A DNA stretch of 64,000 nucleotides from Planctomycetota bacterium (GCA_014237855.1 JABACD010000026.1:4077-68076); one strand, 5' to 3'; positions 45,201 to 53,910 are shown, numbered from the stretch's first letter. The notes: generated from the letters alone by a model not told the origin. Made by a program: numbers and translations.

Positions 45201-45404
45201 CGCGCGTGCCGCCTCCTCGAGGACCCGCAGTCGTTCGTCCCGCGCAGGTTCCGTCGTGAGCCATTCCGCCATCGTGGATCCATCGACCAGGTCCATGGCG
45301 ATGTAGTGCAGGTCCCCATCGACCCCCACGTCGTGCACGCCGACGATTGACGGATGCCGGAGACTCGCCGCTATGGCTGCCTCTCGTCGGAAGCGCTCAA
45401 CCAT
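42255..45404 (-). CDS. Ser/Thr protein kinase, C-terminal part (helix C onward) with TPR tail; frame broken from N-lobe
   Basis: 1049 aa in this frame. It opens with the kinase alpha-C helix (MVERFRREAAIAASLRHPSI) and contains the catalytic loop HRDLKPQN, DFGLA and the APEQ motif, then a transmembrane helix at about 245-262 (VAVAVILVLTLVFGATFG) and a long TPR-like helical region. The glycine-rich loop and the VAIK-type Lys are missing here; they are encoded one frame over in the upstream ORF (45397-45849), which overlaps by 8 bp. A single-base change would restore one continuous kinase of about 1200 aa. As it stands this is either a pseudogene, a sequencing or assembly error, or a +1 frameshift. 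The overlap ATGGTTGA could allow re-initiation of an N-lobe-less product. Confidence 0.85.
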   Translation of the reverse strand: MVERFRREAAIAASLRHPSIVGVHDVGVDGDLHYIAMDLVDGSTMAEWLTTEPARDERLRVLEEAARAVGHAHSEGVLHRDLKPQNILVRDDGMPIVVDFGLARAASNATLTRIGAVLGTPQYMAPEQLRGEVMDLTPAADVYALGCVIHESLVGETPFKMSDAGWPVAPVAAPRFSAKASADLGHALHTVCLKCLDPDPRYRYTNAEELADELARVRGGVPVLAKAPSTWLSAWRGLRGQPRWVAVAVILVLTLVFGATFGLELVEENRRLAYAGDVKTAYTILRAQLQPLLAEAESVRYAENVDGRREALLERARAMTRATADETGVASAYFEWLRWLVREEDAGDRLVEIRESHLANPFPALVCAWSHLREYADHAQWPADDEVLLHAIPRVASVSQFTETHEMKRLLQAALADLRRARQTKIWQSVPELLWVEDLGLGFAHYAEGDFDQAIAHLERVGAYNDLPFEPSLILSFAYSRRGDLDAAFDALDPLLQRRPDHVTAARALASFYKQRGIRAQREHGGGIADFRESRRLLHEISTHPDSDIALANLNLAIGLARTRLGEDATEDFRRSVPVFEGVLKANPDDFGALGGLSQAWMNLGDEQRAGELCDQMIELRPESSAALELRVGIAVMTMRSRLGKEVITVEELEDIELRITQCEERFGPQPTMLYYRVNYSLLRAALAPTMDEDVQEWLQQAADGAARLMEAAPDFQRARFLAWWTSSYVEEERRPSLTELFTEVVTLREPFERRGQRSPFDKQIAQRLEQLASGAGNDEEKGCVIEYAYELLQQQATAEPERADWQSACARLASTAADLMPERARAWSRLAFEHAHGQAMLEGDGAEWTQVLEAGVKAFVQGEDDVLARTRDAAKRAMSARDRSGGASFWSLWLARACEEELPDVEAPRRLHSNHAMSCNDLCWRVARESDLPAEVYQRALSGMQLLAELTDATGATLNTMGVLECRVGAWTDALATLQRSQLLNSADRGISHPADAAFLAICSHELGESDEAERWRDEMEAGIDAWGLQDDPESRLIAAEVRARLDS

Positions 45405-45849
45405 GGAGCGCGAAGGGCGCGTCCTCTTGGACGTTCAGGATCTTCAGCGCGACGTGCTTGAGAAGGTCCTGGTGAATGGCCCGATAGACACGGCCGCTGG
45501 ACCCCTCGCCGAGGCGTTCGACGACGAAGTAGCGCCCGACATTGCGGTCCGAGTAGCTGCAGAGCTCGCTGTGGAAGCGAAAGACGCTCAACACATCTCC
45601 AACATCCAAGACGTCGGTTTGGGTCAGGTGTTCCCAGAGCCGCAATCCGGGAGTCGCGTCCGCGGTGGGGCGCGCGGCTTCCAGGTCCTCTTCCGATATG
45701 AGGTGCAGGTCGATGGCGATGCGCCCGAATTCCTCGTCGTCGAGGGGTGCTGGCGTCGCGCTGGGACCGGGGTTCAAACCAACGTCCTGCAGAAACACCT
45801 CGCCGAGATGATCGTGTAGGTTCCGGGGTTCTTGTGAGGCGTCGCTCAC
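45397..45849 (-). CDS. Ser/Thr protein kinase, N-terminal part (N-lobe)
   Basis: 150 aa from the GTG at 45849, which overlaps the sigma factor stop as GTGA, a classic coupled start. After about 95 residues of regulatory N-terminus the kinase N-lobe begins: VVERLGEGSSGRVYRA (glycine-rich loop) and VALKILN (ATP-binding Lys). The frame then ends (FALHG, stop) just before the alpha-C helix, which continues in the next ORF. Normal planctomycete sigma-linked kinases are continuous here, so the split is abnormal. The sigma factor upstream is the probable partner and kinase substrate or regulator. Confidence 0.8.
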   Translation of the reverse strand: MSDASQEPRNLHDHLGEVFLQDVGLNPGPSATPAPLDDEEFGRIAIDLHLISEEDLEAARPTADATPGLRLWEHLTQTDVLDVGDVLSVFRFHSELCSYSDRNVGRYFVVERLGEGSSGRVYRAIHQDLLKHVALKILNVQEDAPFALHG

Positions 45850-46574
45850 CGTTCGAAGACCTCTTTGATCTCTGTGACGAGCTCTTGCTCGCAACTCACA
45901 CCATCGCGGAGGTGACCGAGTACGATCTTGCGAAAGCGCGTCCGCAAGTCGGCCAGGCGATTCTTCACCTCGTGGGGGCCGCAGTCGAAGCGCTCTTTCA
46001 GATCGATGTAGCGCAGACGCCGCCCTGCGGACTCCTCGACGTAATAGGTGTGGAAGAGCTCGAAGTGATCGACGCGCCCTTCGCGCTCACACGCATCACG
46101 GAGGTCGCTCAAGGAGCGAGCGATGATCGATCGCATCAATTCGCGTTCGAACAATCGTTCCGGCTCACCGCTTCGATCGGCGGGGTCGTTCTCGGCAGTC
46201 TCCAGGTGTTCGATCGGGATGAATTCGAAGGCACCACCGCGCTTGAGCGCGCTCTCTTCGCGCCGCAGGTTCAACATGAAATGCCGCAAGCTCGCCTTGA
46301 CGAATGCACGGAAGCGTCCGCGTTCACGCACCACGTCTTGCAGGAAGTCACGCTCGAGGAAGACGGAGAAGTACTCCTGAGTCCAGTCCCGTGCTTCCTC
46401 GGGCGAAGCGTTCCAGTCGTGTCGCAAGGTCCAGTAGATCGGACGCCAATACACCGACACCAAACGCTCCAAAGCCCGCCTGCAATCAGTCTCTGCGGCG
46501 TCTCGGGCGCCTTGCACGACGGTCCACGCGGTTGCGGGGAACTTGTGGCTTGCAGGTTGGGAATCGGCTCTCAC
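45846..46574 (-). CDS. ECF-type sigma factor paired with the kinase
   Basis: 242 aa from a GTG start at 46574. Opens with the typical ATAWTVVQGARDA-like segment; region 2 includes WTQEYFSVFLERDFLQ and region 4 lies in the C-terminal half (LRYIDLKERFDCGPHEVKNR). This type of sigma factor in planctomycetes is usually encoded just before a large Ser/Thr kinase, as here; the stop overlaps the kinase N-part start by 3 bp (GTGA). The pair is thought to link kinase signalling to promoter choice. Whether it still works depends on the broken kinase. Confidence 0.85.
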   Translation of the reverse strand: MRADSQPASHKFPATAWTVVQGARDAAETDCRRALERLVSVYWRPIYWTLRHDWNASPEEARDWTQEYFSVFLERDFLQDVVRERGRFRAFVKASLRHFMLNLRREESALKRGGAFEFIPIEHLETAENDPADRSGEPERLFERELMRSIIARSLSDLRDACEREGRVDHFELFHTYYVEESAGRRLRYIDLKERFDCGPHEVKNRLADLRTRFRKIVLGHLRDGVSCEQELVTEIKEVFER

Positions 46575-47046
46575 GGAACAGGGAGGGTAAGAAGGGGGGC
46601 TATTTTCAATCTACCTGGTGACCAGGGATCGGGGGGATTCGCCTGGGATTGACTTCTTATTCCCGTGGAGCAGCTCGCAAATCCTGTCCACAATGCGCGC
46701 TCCAAGCGAATCATGGCCCCAAGAGCGCACCTCACGAATCCGAGGCCGGAGGCCGTCAGGTGGGACCGGGCAGAGGCCTGTGCCGTGTGAGCTACGAGGG
46801 TTCTTACTGGTCAATTCGTGGATGGAGGTCTGACGGGGGACTTTGGCCCTGGCTCCTGTGAACACGGCCCCAGTTCGACTCAGGAATGACGATCAAAAGC
46901 CAAGAAAGTGGCGATCCAGTAGCGGTCGCGCACCCGTGGGTCAGCACGAGATGTGAGCTACGCACCTGGCCCTGGGAAGGGAGGGCGTCCAACTCGTTCG
47001 TCCTGCCCACCCCTGAGGGTTGTTGCGAGCATGAGCGGGTGCCTTG
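46575..47046. other. Intergenic upstream of the sigma-kinase operon
   Basis: About 470 bp between the sigma factor start and a repeat fragment. The segment GGGAGGGTAAGAAGGGGGGC near 46579-46598 loosely resembles part of repeat copy M but is too short to claim. No gene or clear promoter is visible. Confidence 0.4.
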
Positions 47047-47100
47047 CAAGGGGCTCGCTCGTGGGGGAGCTGTAGGCGCAGCGGAGCGAGTGAGGGTGGA
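47047..47100 (+). repeat. Dispersed repeat, middle-module fragment K
   Basis: GGGGCTCGCTCGTGGGGGAG followed by GTAGGCGCAGCGG and GTGAGGGTGG matches the middle of copies A and B (CTCGCTCGTGGGGGAGCTC, GGCGCAGGGGG). The ends of the element are absent. It lies next to the stop of the RCC1 protein gene. Confidence 0.6.
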
Positions 47101-47120
47101 GAGGTTCGAGGCCGCCGCGC

Positions 47121-48536
47121 TCAGGGCAGCCAGTTGACGACCCAGCCGTTGGAGAAGTTGAAGCCGCTGCCCGTGCAGGAGCCGGTCTGGTCGCGATACC
47201 ACCACTGGTAATAGGTTGACCCACCGACGTTGGCGGCGTTGGGATAGGCCCCGAAGTCCTGACCCCGCCAGCTGTCCATGATCAGGTTCCCGTTACCATC
47301 CGAGAGGATCACCTGGGAACGGATCTGAGCAGGCGAGCAGAAGATGCCATCACCAACCGGGTTGCCCAGGCCGCCATTGAGCAGGACGGACCCCTTCACG
47401 CACAGGCCCGGCCTCGCGCCGGGGATGCCGCTGACCTTCAGATGGAAGGTGTCGTCGGTGAAGTAAGCATTCCCTGCACCGAGGAGCCGCGCCCCTCCAA
47501 TGGCGGTGCTGTTGCCGCAGCCCTCTCCGGGGTTCCCGTTGACGAGGCAGGGGCAGGGTATCCCGGTCCCGTCGCCGTAGCAGATGGAGTTTCCGGGGTT
47601 GACTCCCCGCAGGCCCATCGAGTGCCAGAAGCCGGCTGAGACCTGGATGTAGCCCTGCCCAACCGGGGCGTTGGTGACCTGGCCGAAGTCCAGCGCACCT
47701 CCGTCGTCGAGGCCCCAGGCCCAGACAGAGCCGTTGGCGTGGAGCGCCAGGGAGTGATACCCGTACCCTGAGACCTGGATGAAGCCCGTGCCACCAGGGG
47801 TGTCCGAGACCTGGCCGTGGGTGTCATCCCCCCAGGACACGATGGACCCGTTGCCACGCAGGGCCAGCCCGTGGCGATAGCCCCCCGCCACCTGGATGAA
47901 GCCCGCTACGTTGGGAGCACCCGAGACCTGGCCGAAGAAGTTCTCTCCCCAGGCCTCGATGGTGCCGTTGGAGCGGACCGCCAGGGAGAAGTCGAAGCCC
48001 GCCGCAACGTGGATGAAGGTGCCGGCGGGCGTGTTCGCGACCTGGCCGAAGGTGTCGTGCCCCCAGGCGGTGATGGAGCCGTTCCCATGCAGGGCCAGCG
48101 AGTGGCCGTCGCCCCCGGCCAGCTGGACGTAGCCCCCCCCTGTGGGGGTGTTGAAGACCTGGCCCCAGTTGTCACGTCCCCACGACTCGATGGTGCCGTT
48201 GGCGCGTAGCGCCAGGGAGTGATCACCGCCGGCCGCGATGAAGGTGTAGCCGGTCCCGGTCGGCGTGTTCGAGACCTGTCCTCCGCTGAGGCCGCCATCG
48301 GATCCCCACGAGAAGATGGACCCGTCTTCCATCAGGGCCGCGGAGTGAGAGCCGCCCCCAGCCACCTGGATGAAGCTCTTTCCCGCGGGGCTGTGGGAGA
48401 CCTGATTGGAATCGTCACGTCCCCAGGAATCGATGCTGCCCTGTGCCTGGAGGGTAGAGGGCAGGAGGCCGACGAGGACGAGGCCGAGGGTGTATTGAGG
48501 GCGTGAGAAAGCCGTGGGGGATTGAAGTTGATTCAT
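47121..48536 (-). CDS. Secreted RCC1-like beta-propeller with shared C-terminal domain
   Basis: 471 aa. Signal peptide to about residue 32 (LGLVLVGLLPSTLQAQG). Residues about 35-310 form RCC1-type repeats of about 40 residues, each with a SWGxDxxGQVxNTPxG strand and an AAGxxHSLALxxNG strand, roughly seven in total, as in a closed propeller. The shared C-terminal domain follows (ICYGDGTGIPCPCLVNGNPG) and ends YYQWWYRDQTG, GFNFSNGWVVNWLP. The strong blade-to-blade similarity suggests recent internal duplication. A secreted binding or scaffold protein is likely; the ligand is unknown. Confidence 0.88.
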   Translation of the reverse strand: MNQLQSPTAFSRPQYTLGLVLVGLLPSTLQAQGSIDSWGRDDSNQVSHSPAGKSFIQVAGGGSHSAALMEDGSIFSWGSDGGLSGGQVSNTPTGTGYTFIAAGGDHSLALRANGTIESWGRDNWGQVFNTPTGGGYVQLAGGDGHSLALHGNGSITAWGHDTFGQVANTPAGTFIHVAAGFDFSLAVRSNGTIEAWGENFFGQVSGAPNVAGFIQVAGGYRHGLALRGNGSIVSWGDDTHGQVSDTPGGTGFIQVSGYGYHSLALHANGSVWAWGLDDGGALDFGQVTNAPVGQGYIQVSAGFWHSMGLRGVNPGNSICYGDGTGIPCPCLVNGNPGEGCGNSTAIGGARLLGAGNAYFTDDTFHLKVSGIPGARPGLCVKGSVLLNGGLGNPVGDGIFCSPAQIRSQVILSDGNGNLIMDSWRGQDFGAYPNAANVGGSTYYQWWYRDQTGSCTGSGFNFSNGWVVNWLP

Positions 48537-48818
48537 GGGAGTGAAGTCTGGCGGTGAGGCTGGATCGGGGTCGAGGCACCAATAACGAATCTAAGCGCAC
48601 GGCCGGAAATCGGGTGAAGATTCTGCCGCCCTACGGGTGGACCGAAGGCCGGTGGCACCGCCTGCACCGCCGGGACGTGCGTCTCGGGGAGGCTCCTGGG
48701 CGATCACTCCAGGAACATCCCCTCCCCAGACCGTCGGGATGAGGGTCACCTCAAGAAGGAAGGGAAGGCGCCGCCCGACGCGACGCCCCCCTCTGGATAG
48801 GAAAGTCGGGATGACTCA

Positions 48819-51524
48819 TCAGCAGTCGCAGAGGTCCCACCACCCAAAGAGCCTGCAACTTGTGGCGCAGCTCACCCGCATGCAATTCGGCAGGAACAAA
48901 TTGGTGCAGCCACCCACGTTCTGGCACTCGCAATCGATTCGCACCCTGCCGCCGGGGAGATTCGTGACCTTATTGCAACTACCCGCACAGGCCGTGTTGA
49001 TGCATCGCCACTCCCAGAAGGAGGCGCAGAGCACGACGGCGCCCGGGGCAACCTGCGAGATCACAGTCTGATTGAAGTTGTCGAAGCCGTGCAGCTCGCC
49101 GACCGTCAGGATCACGTAATCGTTCGTCTGCACGCGATGAAACAGCATCTGCTCGACCGAGATATCGGTCTGGCTACCGGGAATTCCCATCTGGAAGTTG
49201 GAGAGGCTCGTGAGCGGCTGCCACTTGTCTTGGAAGGCCTGAGCCAACCGGTCGATGACCACGTCCTCGAAGGGCGCGTCTCCCCAGACCACGGTTCCGG
49301 CGAGGTAGCCCAGCTCCATGAAGCCGCTCGAATTGGTGAACAACTCGAGGTGCTGGAGCTCGACCAGGATGCGGCCGTTGGTATCCGTGTTCAGGAACAT
49401 TTGCGAGCCGATCATGTCCGCCACCAGGGACACTGGTGCACCGACCACCACGGCGTTCGGATCGATGAAAGCCGACTCGTCGACGATCTCGGTCTGCGGT
49501 ACGGTGTTGCCCGTCGCGAACTGGACGGACGAGCCATCCGTCAGGTTGAAGCCTGCAGGCGAAGCCGCGTCCCGGTACCAGTTCTGGAAATTCCACTGGC
49601 TACCGGGGGTGATCACGTTCGCCCAGGCGGGAGAGGTCAGATCGAGGGAGGTCTGGGCGTAGCCGGCCGAGTTCGAGGAGGTCGGGGGGGGGATGCGCAT
49701 GGTGGGAGCGCCGGCGCACAGGAAGCCGTCGCCGAAGGGAATGGAATTCTGTGCGCCCCCCATGAAGAACAGGTTAACCGTACTCGACGGCAGGCCACGT
49801 GCGACCAGCGAGAGCACGTTCTCGCTGACCAGCGCGCTGCCGACGACGGCGATCGACGCCTCCTGGCCGCTGGTGTTGACTCCGGCCATGCAGTAGTTCG
49901 TGCCGATGTCCGCGGCCGTCGAGAGCACGTAGTTGTTCTCCTCACGCACCTCTTCTACCGTGTCGCCGGGGTCGATCACGACCTCGAGCAGGTCGCCGGG
50001 CTGGCCGGGCACTTGCAAGTTGATGGTCGAGACCCACTCGCAGGCGCAGAAGTCATTGGAGGAGTTGGGCAGGGCAACCCACACGCAGCGCAGGGCACCA
50101 GGACAACCCCCGTTCACGCAGGGCACGCTGCTGGTGTAGCAGGCCGGGATGCCGGGGGACAGGAACTCGGTCACGGGCTCCGTGGCCTGGAGCACGCCGT
50201 TCACGTGGACCTCGATATGAAAGTCCAGCTGAGGCGACTGCACGTCCCCGCCTTGCAACAGTGAGTAGTCGACGCGAACGTCGAGCTGGCCGGGGGCACT
50301 GGCTGTCGAGAACACGCGGCCGGGAACCAGGTCGAAGAGCTCGGGCATGGGCTCGGGGAAGCAGGACACGAAGACCGCACCCGTGTCGACCGCCGCACCG
50401 TTCGCCCCACTTGCTCCGCAGAAGGCCTCGTCCTGGGTCAGGGCGACGCTGGTGCCGTAGCCGTCCATGGGTTGTCCGTTCGTCGCAAGTAGCTTTTCCT
50501 CGAAAACCCAGGCGTTCGACTGGTGCGCGAAGACGTAGGCGGAGCCGGAGTTCTGCCCCTGGTCGTCGTCGGCGTGGCAGCCGACGAGCACTCGCTCCCC
50601 GTGGATCGCGACACTACCACCGAAGAAGAGGTTCTGGCCGCCGTCGAAGGGAATGAGCTTCTGCTCGAAGATCCAGGTCGTCCCCTGTCTGCGGTAGACG
50701 AAGGCCGCGCCGGCGTTCATCGCGACCTGGTCGTCGAGCCAGGCGCCGACCACGAGCCGTTCGGTGTCGAGGCCCACCGAAATGCCGAAGACAGTGTCGG
50801 CTCCCGAAGGCGATGTCAGGCTGGCCTCGGCCACGAAGGAGTTTCCCTCGCGCCGATAGAGCGCGACGGAGTCGTAGCCCCCCACGGCGATGCGGTCGCC
50901 CCCCATGGCACAGGAGAAGCCGAAGAGGCTGAAGTTGGAGGACAGCTGCTGTACCTGCTGCCAATTGCCGATGCGCTGGAAGACGTAGGCGCGCCCTTGA
51001 CCGCTGGCGTTGTAGGCGCCGATCACGGCCATGTCGCCCTGGATCGCCACCGAGGTCCCGAAGCGGTCGTTGGGCATGCCGTTCTCGGCGAGCAGCTTCT
51101 GGGTCTGGAGCCAGGTGCTGCCGAAGCGCTGGAAGACGTAGGCCGCGCCCGCCTGGGAGCCGCCATCGTCGTCGCCGGGCGCGCCAACGATCATCGTGTC
51201 CCCCGAGAGGGCAACCGCCCCCCCGAAGCCGTCATCCGTCCCCAGACCGAGGACGTTGGGCTTTTGTGCGAAAGCCCAGGTGCCACCCGTGCCCCTGGTG
51301 AAGACGTTGACGGAGCCCGAGTCGCTGCCGTGGTCGTCGTCGTTCGGTGTCCCGACGACGAGGGTCGTGCCCTCCGTGGCACAGATGCTGAAGGCGTCGC
51401 CGGAAGCGCCGTCCGGTGCGAAGAGCTGCTGGTCGTTGGCGGCCATTGCGGGCATCACGAGGACGCCGAGCAGGAGGAACAGAGAGAGCGCGCTGCACCG
51501 GGTGATCTGGGATTGATCAATCAT
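48819..51524 (-). CDS. Secreted FG-GAP/CARDB protein with internal copy of the shared domain and Cys-rich tail
   Basis: 901 aa from the ATG at 51524, where a signal peptide begins (LFLLLGVLVMPAMA). FG-GAP-like propeller repeats (FGGAVALSGDTMIVGAPGDD, FGTSVAIQGDMAVIGAY and others) fill about residues 25-390. A CARDB-like segment follows (LDVRVDYSLLQGGDVQ, EVREENNYVLST). The shared domain then appears internally (PFGDGFLCAGAPTMRIPPP, WNFQNWYRD). Uniquely, about 200 residues follow it, ending in a tail with about 12 Cys in the last 60 residues (CINTACAGSC, CECQNVGGC, CDC at the end). A secreted binding protein with a possible additional knot-like domain; the tail's role is unknown. Confidence 0.8.
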   Translation of the reverse strand: MIDQSQITRCSALSLFLLLGVLVMPAMAANDQQLFAPDGASGDAFSICATEGTTLVVGTPNDDDHGSDSGSVNVFTRGTGGTWAFAQKPNVLGLGTDDGFGGAVALSGDTMIVGAPGDDDGGSQAGAAYVFQRFGSTWLQTQKLLAENGMPNDRFGTSVAIQGDMAVIGAYNASGQGRAYVFQRIGNWQQVQQLSSNFSLFGFSCAMGGDRIAVGGYDSVALYRREGNSFVAEASLTSPSGADTVFGISVGLDTERLVVGAWLDDQVAMNAGAAFVYRRQGTTWIFEQKLIPFDGGQNLFFGGSVAIHGERVLVGCHADDDQGQNSGSAYVFAHQSNAWVFEEKLLATNGQPMDGYGTSVALTQDEAFCGASGANGAAVDTGAVFVSCFPEPMPELFDLVPGRVFSTASAPGQLDVRVDYSLLQGGDVQSPQLDFHIEVHVNGVLQATEPVTEFLSPGIPACYTSSVPCVNGGCPGALRCVWVALPNSSNDFCACEWVSTINLQVPGQPGDLLEVVIDPGDTVEEVREENNYVLSTAADIGTNYCMAGVNTSGQEASIAVVGSALVSENVLSLVARGLPSSTVNLFFMGGAQNSIPFGDGFLCAGAPTMRIPPPTSSNSAGYAQTSLDLTSPAWANVITPGSQWNFQNWYRDAASPAGFNLTDGSSVQFATGNTVPQTEIVDESAFIDPNAVVVGAPVSLVADMIGSQMFLNTDTNGRILVELQHLELFTNSSGFMELGYLAGTVVWGDAPFEDVVIDRLAQAFQDKWQPLTSLSNFQMGIPGSQTDISVEQMLFHRVQTNDYVILTVGELHGFDNFNQTVISQVAPGAVVLCASFWEWRCINTACAGSCNKVTNLPGGRVRIDCECQNVGGCTNLFLPNCMRVSCATSCRLFGWWDLCDC

Positions 51525-51691
51525 GGAAAGTTTCTTGCAGGGGACTGTGGAGCGGACGAGAAAGCACACTCTCGGCCACCAGGCCCTGCGAAAGAGGCCA
51601 TCATGGGGGGCAGCGAATTCCCGATAGATTTGCCCAATCGCCGGGGCGCACCCCGCCAGCCACCACCAAAGGGGCAGCGAGCGGCCAACTA

Positions 51692-51722
51692 AATGGAAAG
51701 GCAGCTTGGAGGGCTCTCCTCC
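51692..51722 (+). repeat. Dispersed repeat, 3' tail L
   Basis: AATGGAAAGGCAGCTTGGAG plus GGCTCTCCTCC matches the end of copies F and H. The hairpin is GGAG-ggct-CTCC at 51708-51719, with the G-C version of the closing pair and a 4-base loop. It lies 22 bp from the stop of the oxidoreductase gene. Confidence 0.7.
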
Positions 51723-51744
51723 AGCCCGAGGCTCCGGCGTCGGC

Positions 51745-53541
51745 TCAGTGTGAATGCCCTTGCAGCGAACTGAGGCCGTGAAACGCTCGCCTGGATAGCT
51801 CGCGCAATCGGTCCACGCCGGCCCGACCGAGCTCGGCGATGTGGGGCAGGTTCTTGTCGTACATCAGCTGGTCCAGCCGCCGTGCGGCCTCCACCGGCTT
51901 CCACAGCCGAAGCGACGCGGCGAGCGGCAGCTGGTCGCGACAGGGGGGCCTGGGGGCGCGCTCGGCAATCCCCGCGGCCGCGGCACGCCCGGCCTCGTCT
52001 GCACTCTCCATGGTCCCGACGTCCGTCTCGGTCCGTGCCCAGTCACTGGCGATGAAGAAGTTCTCGGCGCCATGGTCGGGGTGTGGACGCAGGAGATAGC
52101 TGCCTGATGGGCTGACCCACAGCGGTGTCGTACAGCGAGCTGCCCCGGCGCCGAAGGTGACCTTGGTGTCCACTCGTGCGTGCAGGATCCGGGAGGAATC
52201 GATCCGGTGCTCCGGACCCAGCCCGGAGTTGATCTGAGCGAGGGTCTCCTCGATGAGCTCCTGCTCGCTGCAATCCTGCGGCGCTTTTCCGGTGCTCGCG
52301 GGGTGCTCCCAGGCCGAGATGATCACGGAAATCACGTCCTCTAGCCCATCGATTCCGAAGGTCTCGGCCAGCGAATGACGGAACGAGCGCCGCCAGAACT
52401 GGCCCTGGGACACCGAGGTGAGCGCCCACGCGCTGTTGGGATAGAGCACGTGCCCCTCGGTGATGTCGGCGGGTTGGGACAGGAAGAACTGCAGGCCGAC
52501 CATGGGCTCGGAGCCCTCGCCGAGATTGTCCTGGCGTTGTGGAATCGTGGTGATGGGCTGGAGCGCTTCGGGCAGCTCGGGCGCAGCGAGCAGCAGCGGT
52601 CGTGCGACTTCGAAGGGCAGAGCCAGCGCAATGTGGGTATCGTCGGCAGATGCGTCGATCGTCTGAAGCCCCCCCGACTCCGTCTCGAGTACGACGTCGC
52701 GGATGCGCGGATCTCCAGTACCTTGGGAGCGCGGCTCGAAACTCAACGAACGCACGGTGTGCCCGAAGTGCAGGTGCACTCCCAATTGCTCGAGCGCGTC
52801 GGTCCAGGGTTCGATCATCATCCAGTCGGTGGGACCGGGGAGGAGGGCGTCTCTCAGCTCGAAGCTCGTGTCGAAATTCTCGAGCATCTGGGTGGCCGTG
52901 TTGAGAAGCGTACGCAGGCTGCCACGATCCGCGCGCATGGCCGAGAGCGCTCGCATGGAGTGGATGTAACGGCGAAAATTCGGCCCCAACGCGTGCTTTT
53001 CGAAGAAGAACTGCTCGAGTGTGCGATGTTCGTAGTCCTGCAAGCTTCGATCCTCGCAGCTCGTCAGAAACTGACCCAGCAAGAGCGCGAAACGAAGGAT
53101 ATCCCCAGGCGGGATCCCGAATTCGCGGACCATCATCTCGTACATGATCGACATGCCACGGATGCCCAGCGCCCGTTCCGTCGAAACCAGCTTTCCGGTT
53201 GCCAGGGCTGGATAGGGGGCCTCCACGAGGAGATCACGGATGCTGAGACCTGCGAGCCTGAGGTCGAACTGATGTTGCTCAACCCGATGAGCGCCGAGTT
53301 CGATGCTTCCGAGGGTGTCGATGATGGCGCGATAGAAATTGGGGAAGAAGCGAAAGCCATGCTCGCCCGGAAATCCACCACGGAACTGGGAGCAGGCCTT
53401 TCCGCCGAGTCGGCCGGCCCGTTCGTGGATGTGACATTCGACATCGGTGGCCAGCTGGCCTCTTCTGGCCATCCTCGCCAGGTGCAGGGCACAGGACATG
53501 CCCCCCAAGCCTCCTCCCAGGATGTGGACCCGCATGGTCAT
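51745..53541 (-). CDS. FAD-dependent amine oxidase/phytoene desaturase-like oxidoreductase
   Basis: 598 aa. The N-terminal dinucleotide-binding motif VHILGGGLGGMSCALHLA is followed by a charged segment ending in GRLGGKACSQ, the arrangement of amine oxidase and carotenoid/squalene desaturase-type FAD enzymes. The C-terminal FAD-binding segment ENFFIASDWARTETDVGTME fits the family. The long middle part would form the substrate domain. Hydroxysqualene dehydroxylase-like or carotenoid isomerase/desaturase-like activity is possible, but no isoprenoid genes are adjacent, so the substrate is uncertain. No signal peptide; cytoplasmic or membrane-associated. It appears to be monocistronic. Confidence 0.75.
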   Translation of the reverse strand: MTMRVHILGGGLGGMSCALHLARMARRGQLATDVECHIHERAGRLGGKACSQFRGGFPGEHGFRFFPNFYRAIIDTLGSIELGAHRVEQHQFDLRLAGLSIRDLLVEAPYPALATGKLVSTERALGIRGMSIMYEMMVREFGIPPGDILRFALLLGQFLTSCEDRSLQDYEHRTLEQFFFEKHALGPNFRRYIHSMRALSAMRADRGSLRTLLNTATQMLENFDTSFELRDALLPGPTDWMMIEPWTDALEQLGVHLHFGHTVRSLSFEPRSQGTGDPRIRDVVLETESGGLQTIDASADDTHIALALPFEVARPLLLAAPELPEALQPITTIPQRQDNLGEGSEPMVGLQFFLSQPADITEGHVLYPNSAWALTSVSQGQFWRRSFRHSLAETFGIDGLEDVISVIISAWEHPASTGKAPQDCSEQELIEETLAQINSGLGPEHRIDSSRILHARVDTKVTFGAGAARCTTPLWVSPSGSYLLRPHPDHGAENFFIASDWARTETDVGTMESADEAGRAAAAGIAERAPRPPCRDQLPLAASLRLWKPVEAARRLDQLMYDKNLPHIAELGRAGVDRLRELSRRAFHGLSSLQGHSH

Positions 53542-53910
53542 GGTTGATTCACTCCACCCACGTTGTCGGGGGTCATCGCCGCTCGAGCCGCCCGTCGCTC
53601 ATCTCCTGGCGAGGAGGGCGTCGAGAGGGTGATCAAGGGGCGGGGGGAGAGATACCTCATGGGACTGGGGGGCCAGATGAGTCGTGAGAGCTGTCGCGTG
53701 GGCTCCATTTCCACGCTGCTAGCAGCGCCGGGTCCTGGAGATGCGGAGCCCAAGAACGCGGAATTGCGCCAGGGGGCAGGTGATTCTGAGGGCCCAAGGG
53801 TCGCGACCTTCGGCTACAGGTGAGTCCCAGGTCCCGGATTGGACAGGAAACCTGGATTTTCCGCACCCTTGTGCCTGGCCGCTGGTGTCTTACTCCTGGG
53901 ACGCCAATCA
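53542..53910. other. Intergenic between divergent genes
   Basis: 369 bp separating the oxidoreductase (minus) and the sigma fusion (plus); promoters for both should lie here. No repeat copy, strong hairpin or clear -35/-10 pair was seen. Confidence 0.4.

Noticed and set aside
49089..51692. Two plus-strand open frames of about 390 codons
   Set aside because: Antisense to the FG-GAP protein gene, and repetitive because that gene is repetitive; not coding.
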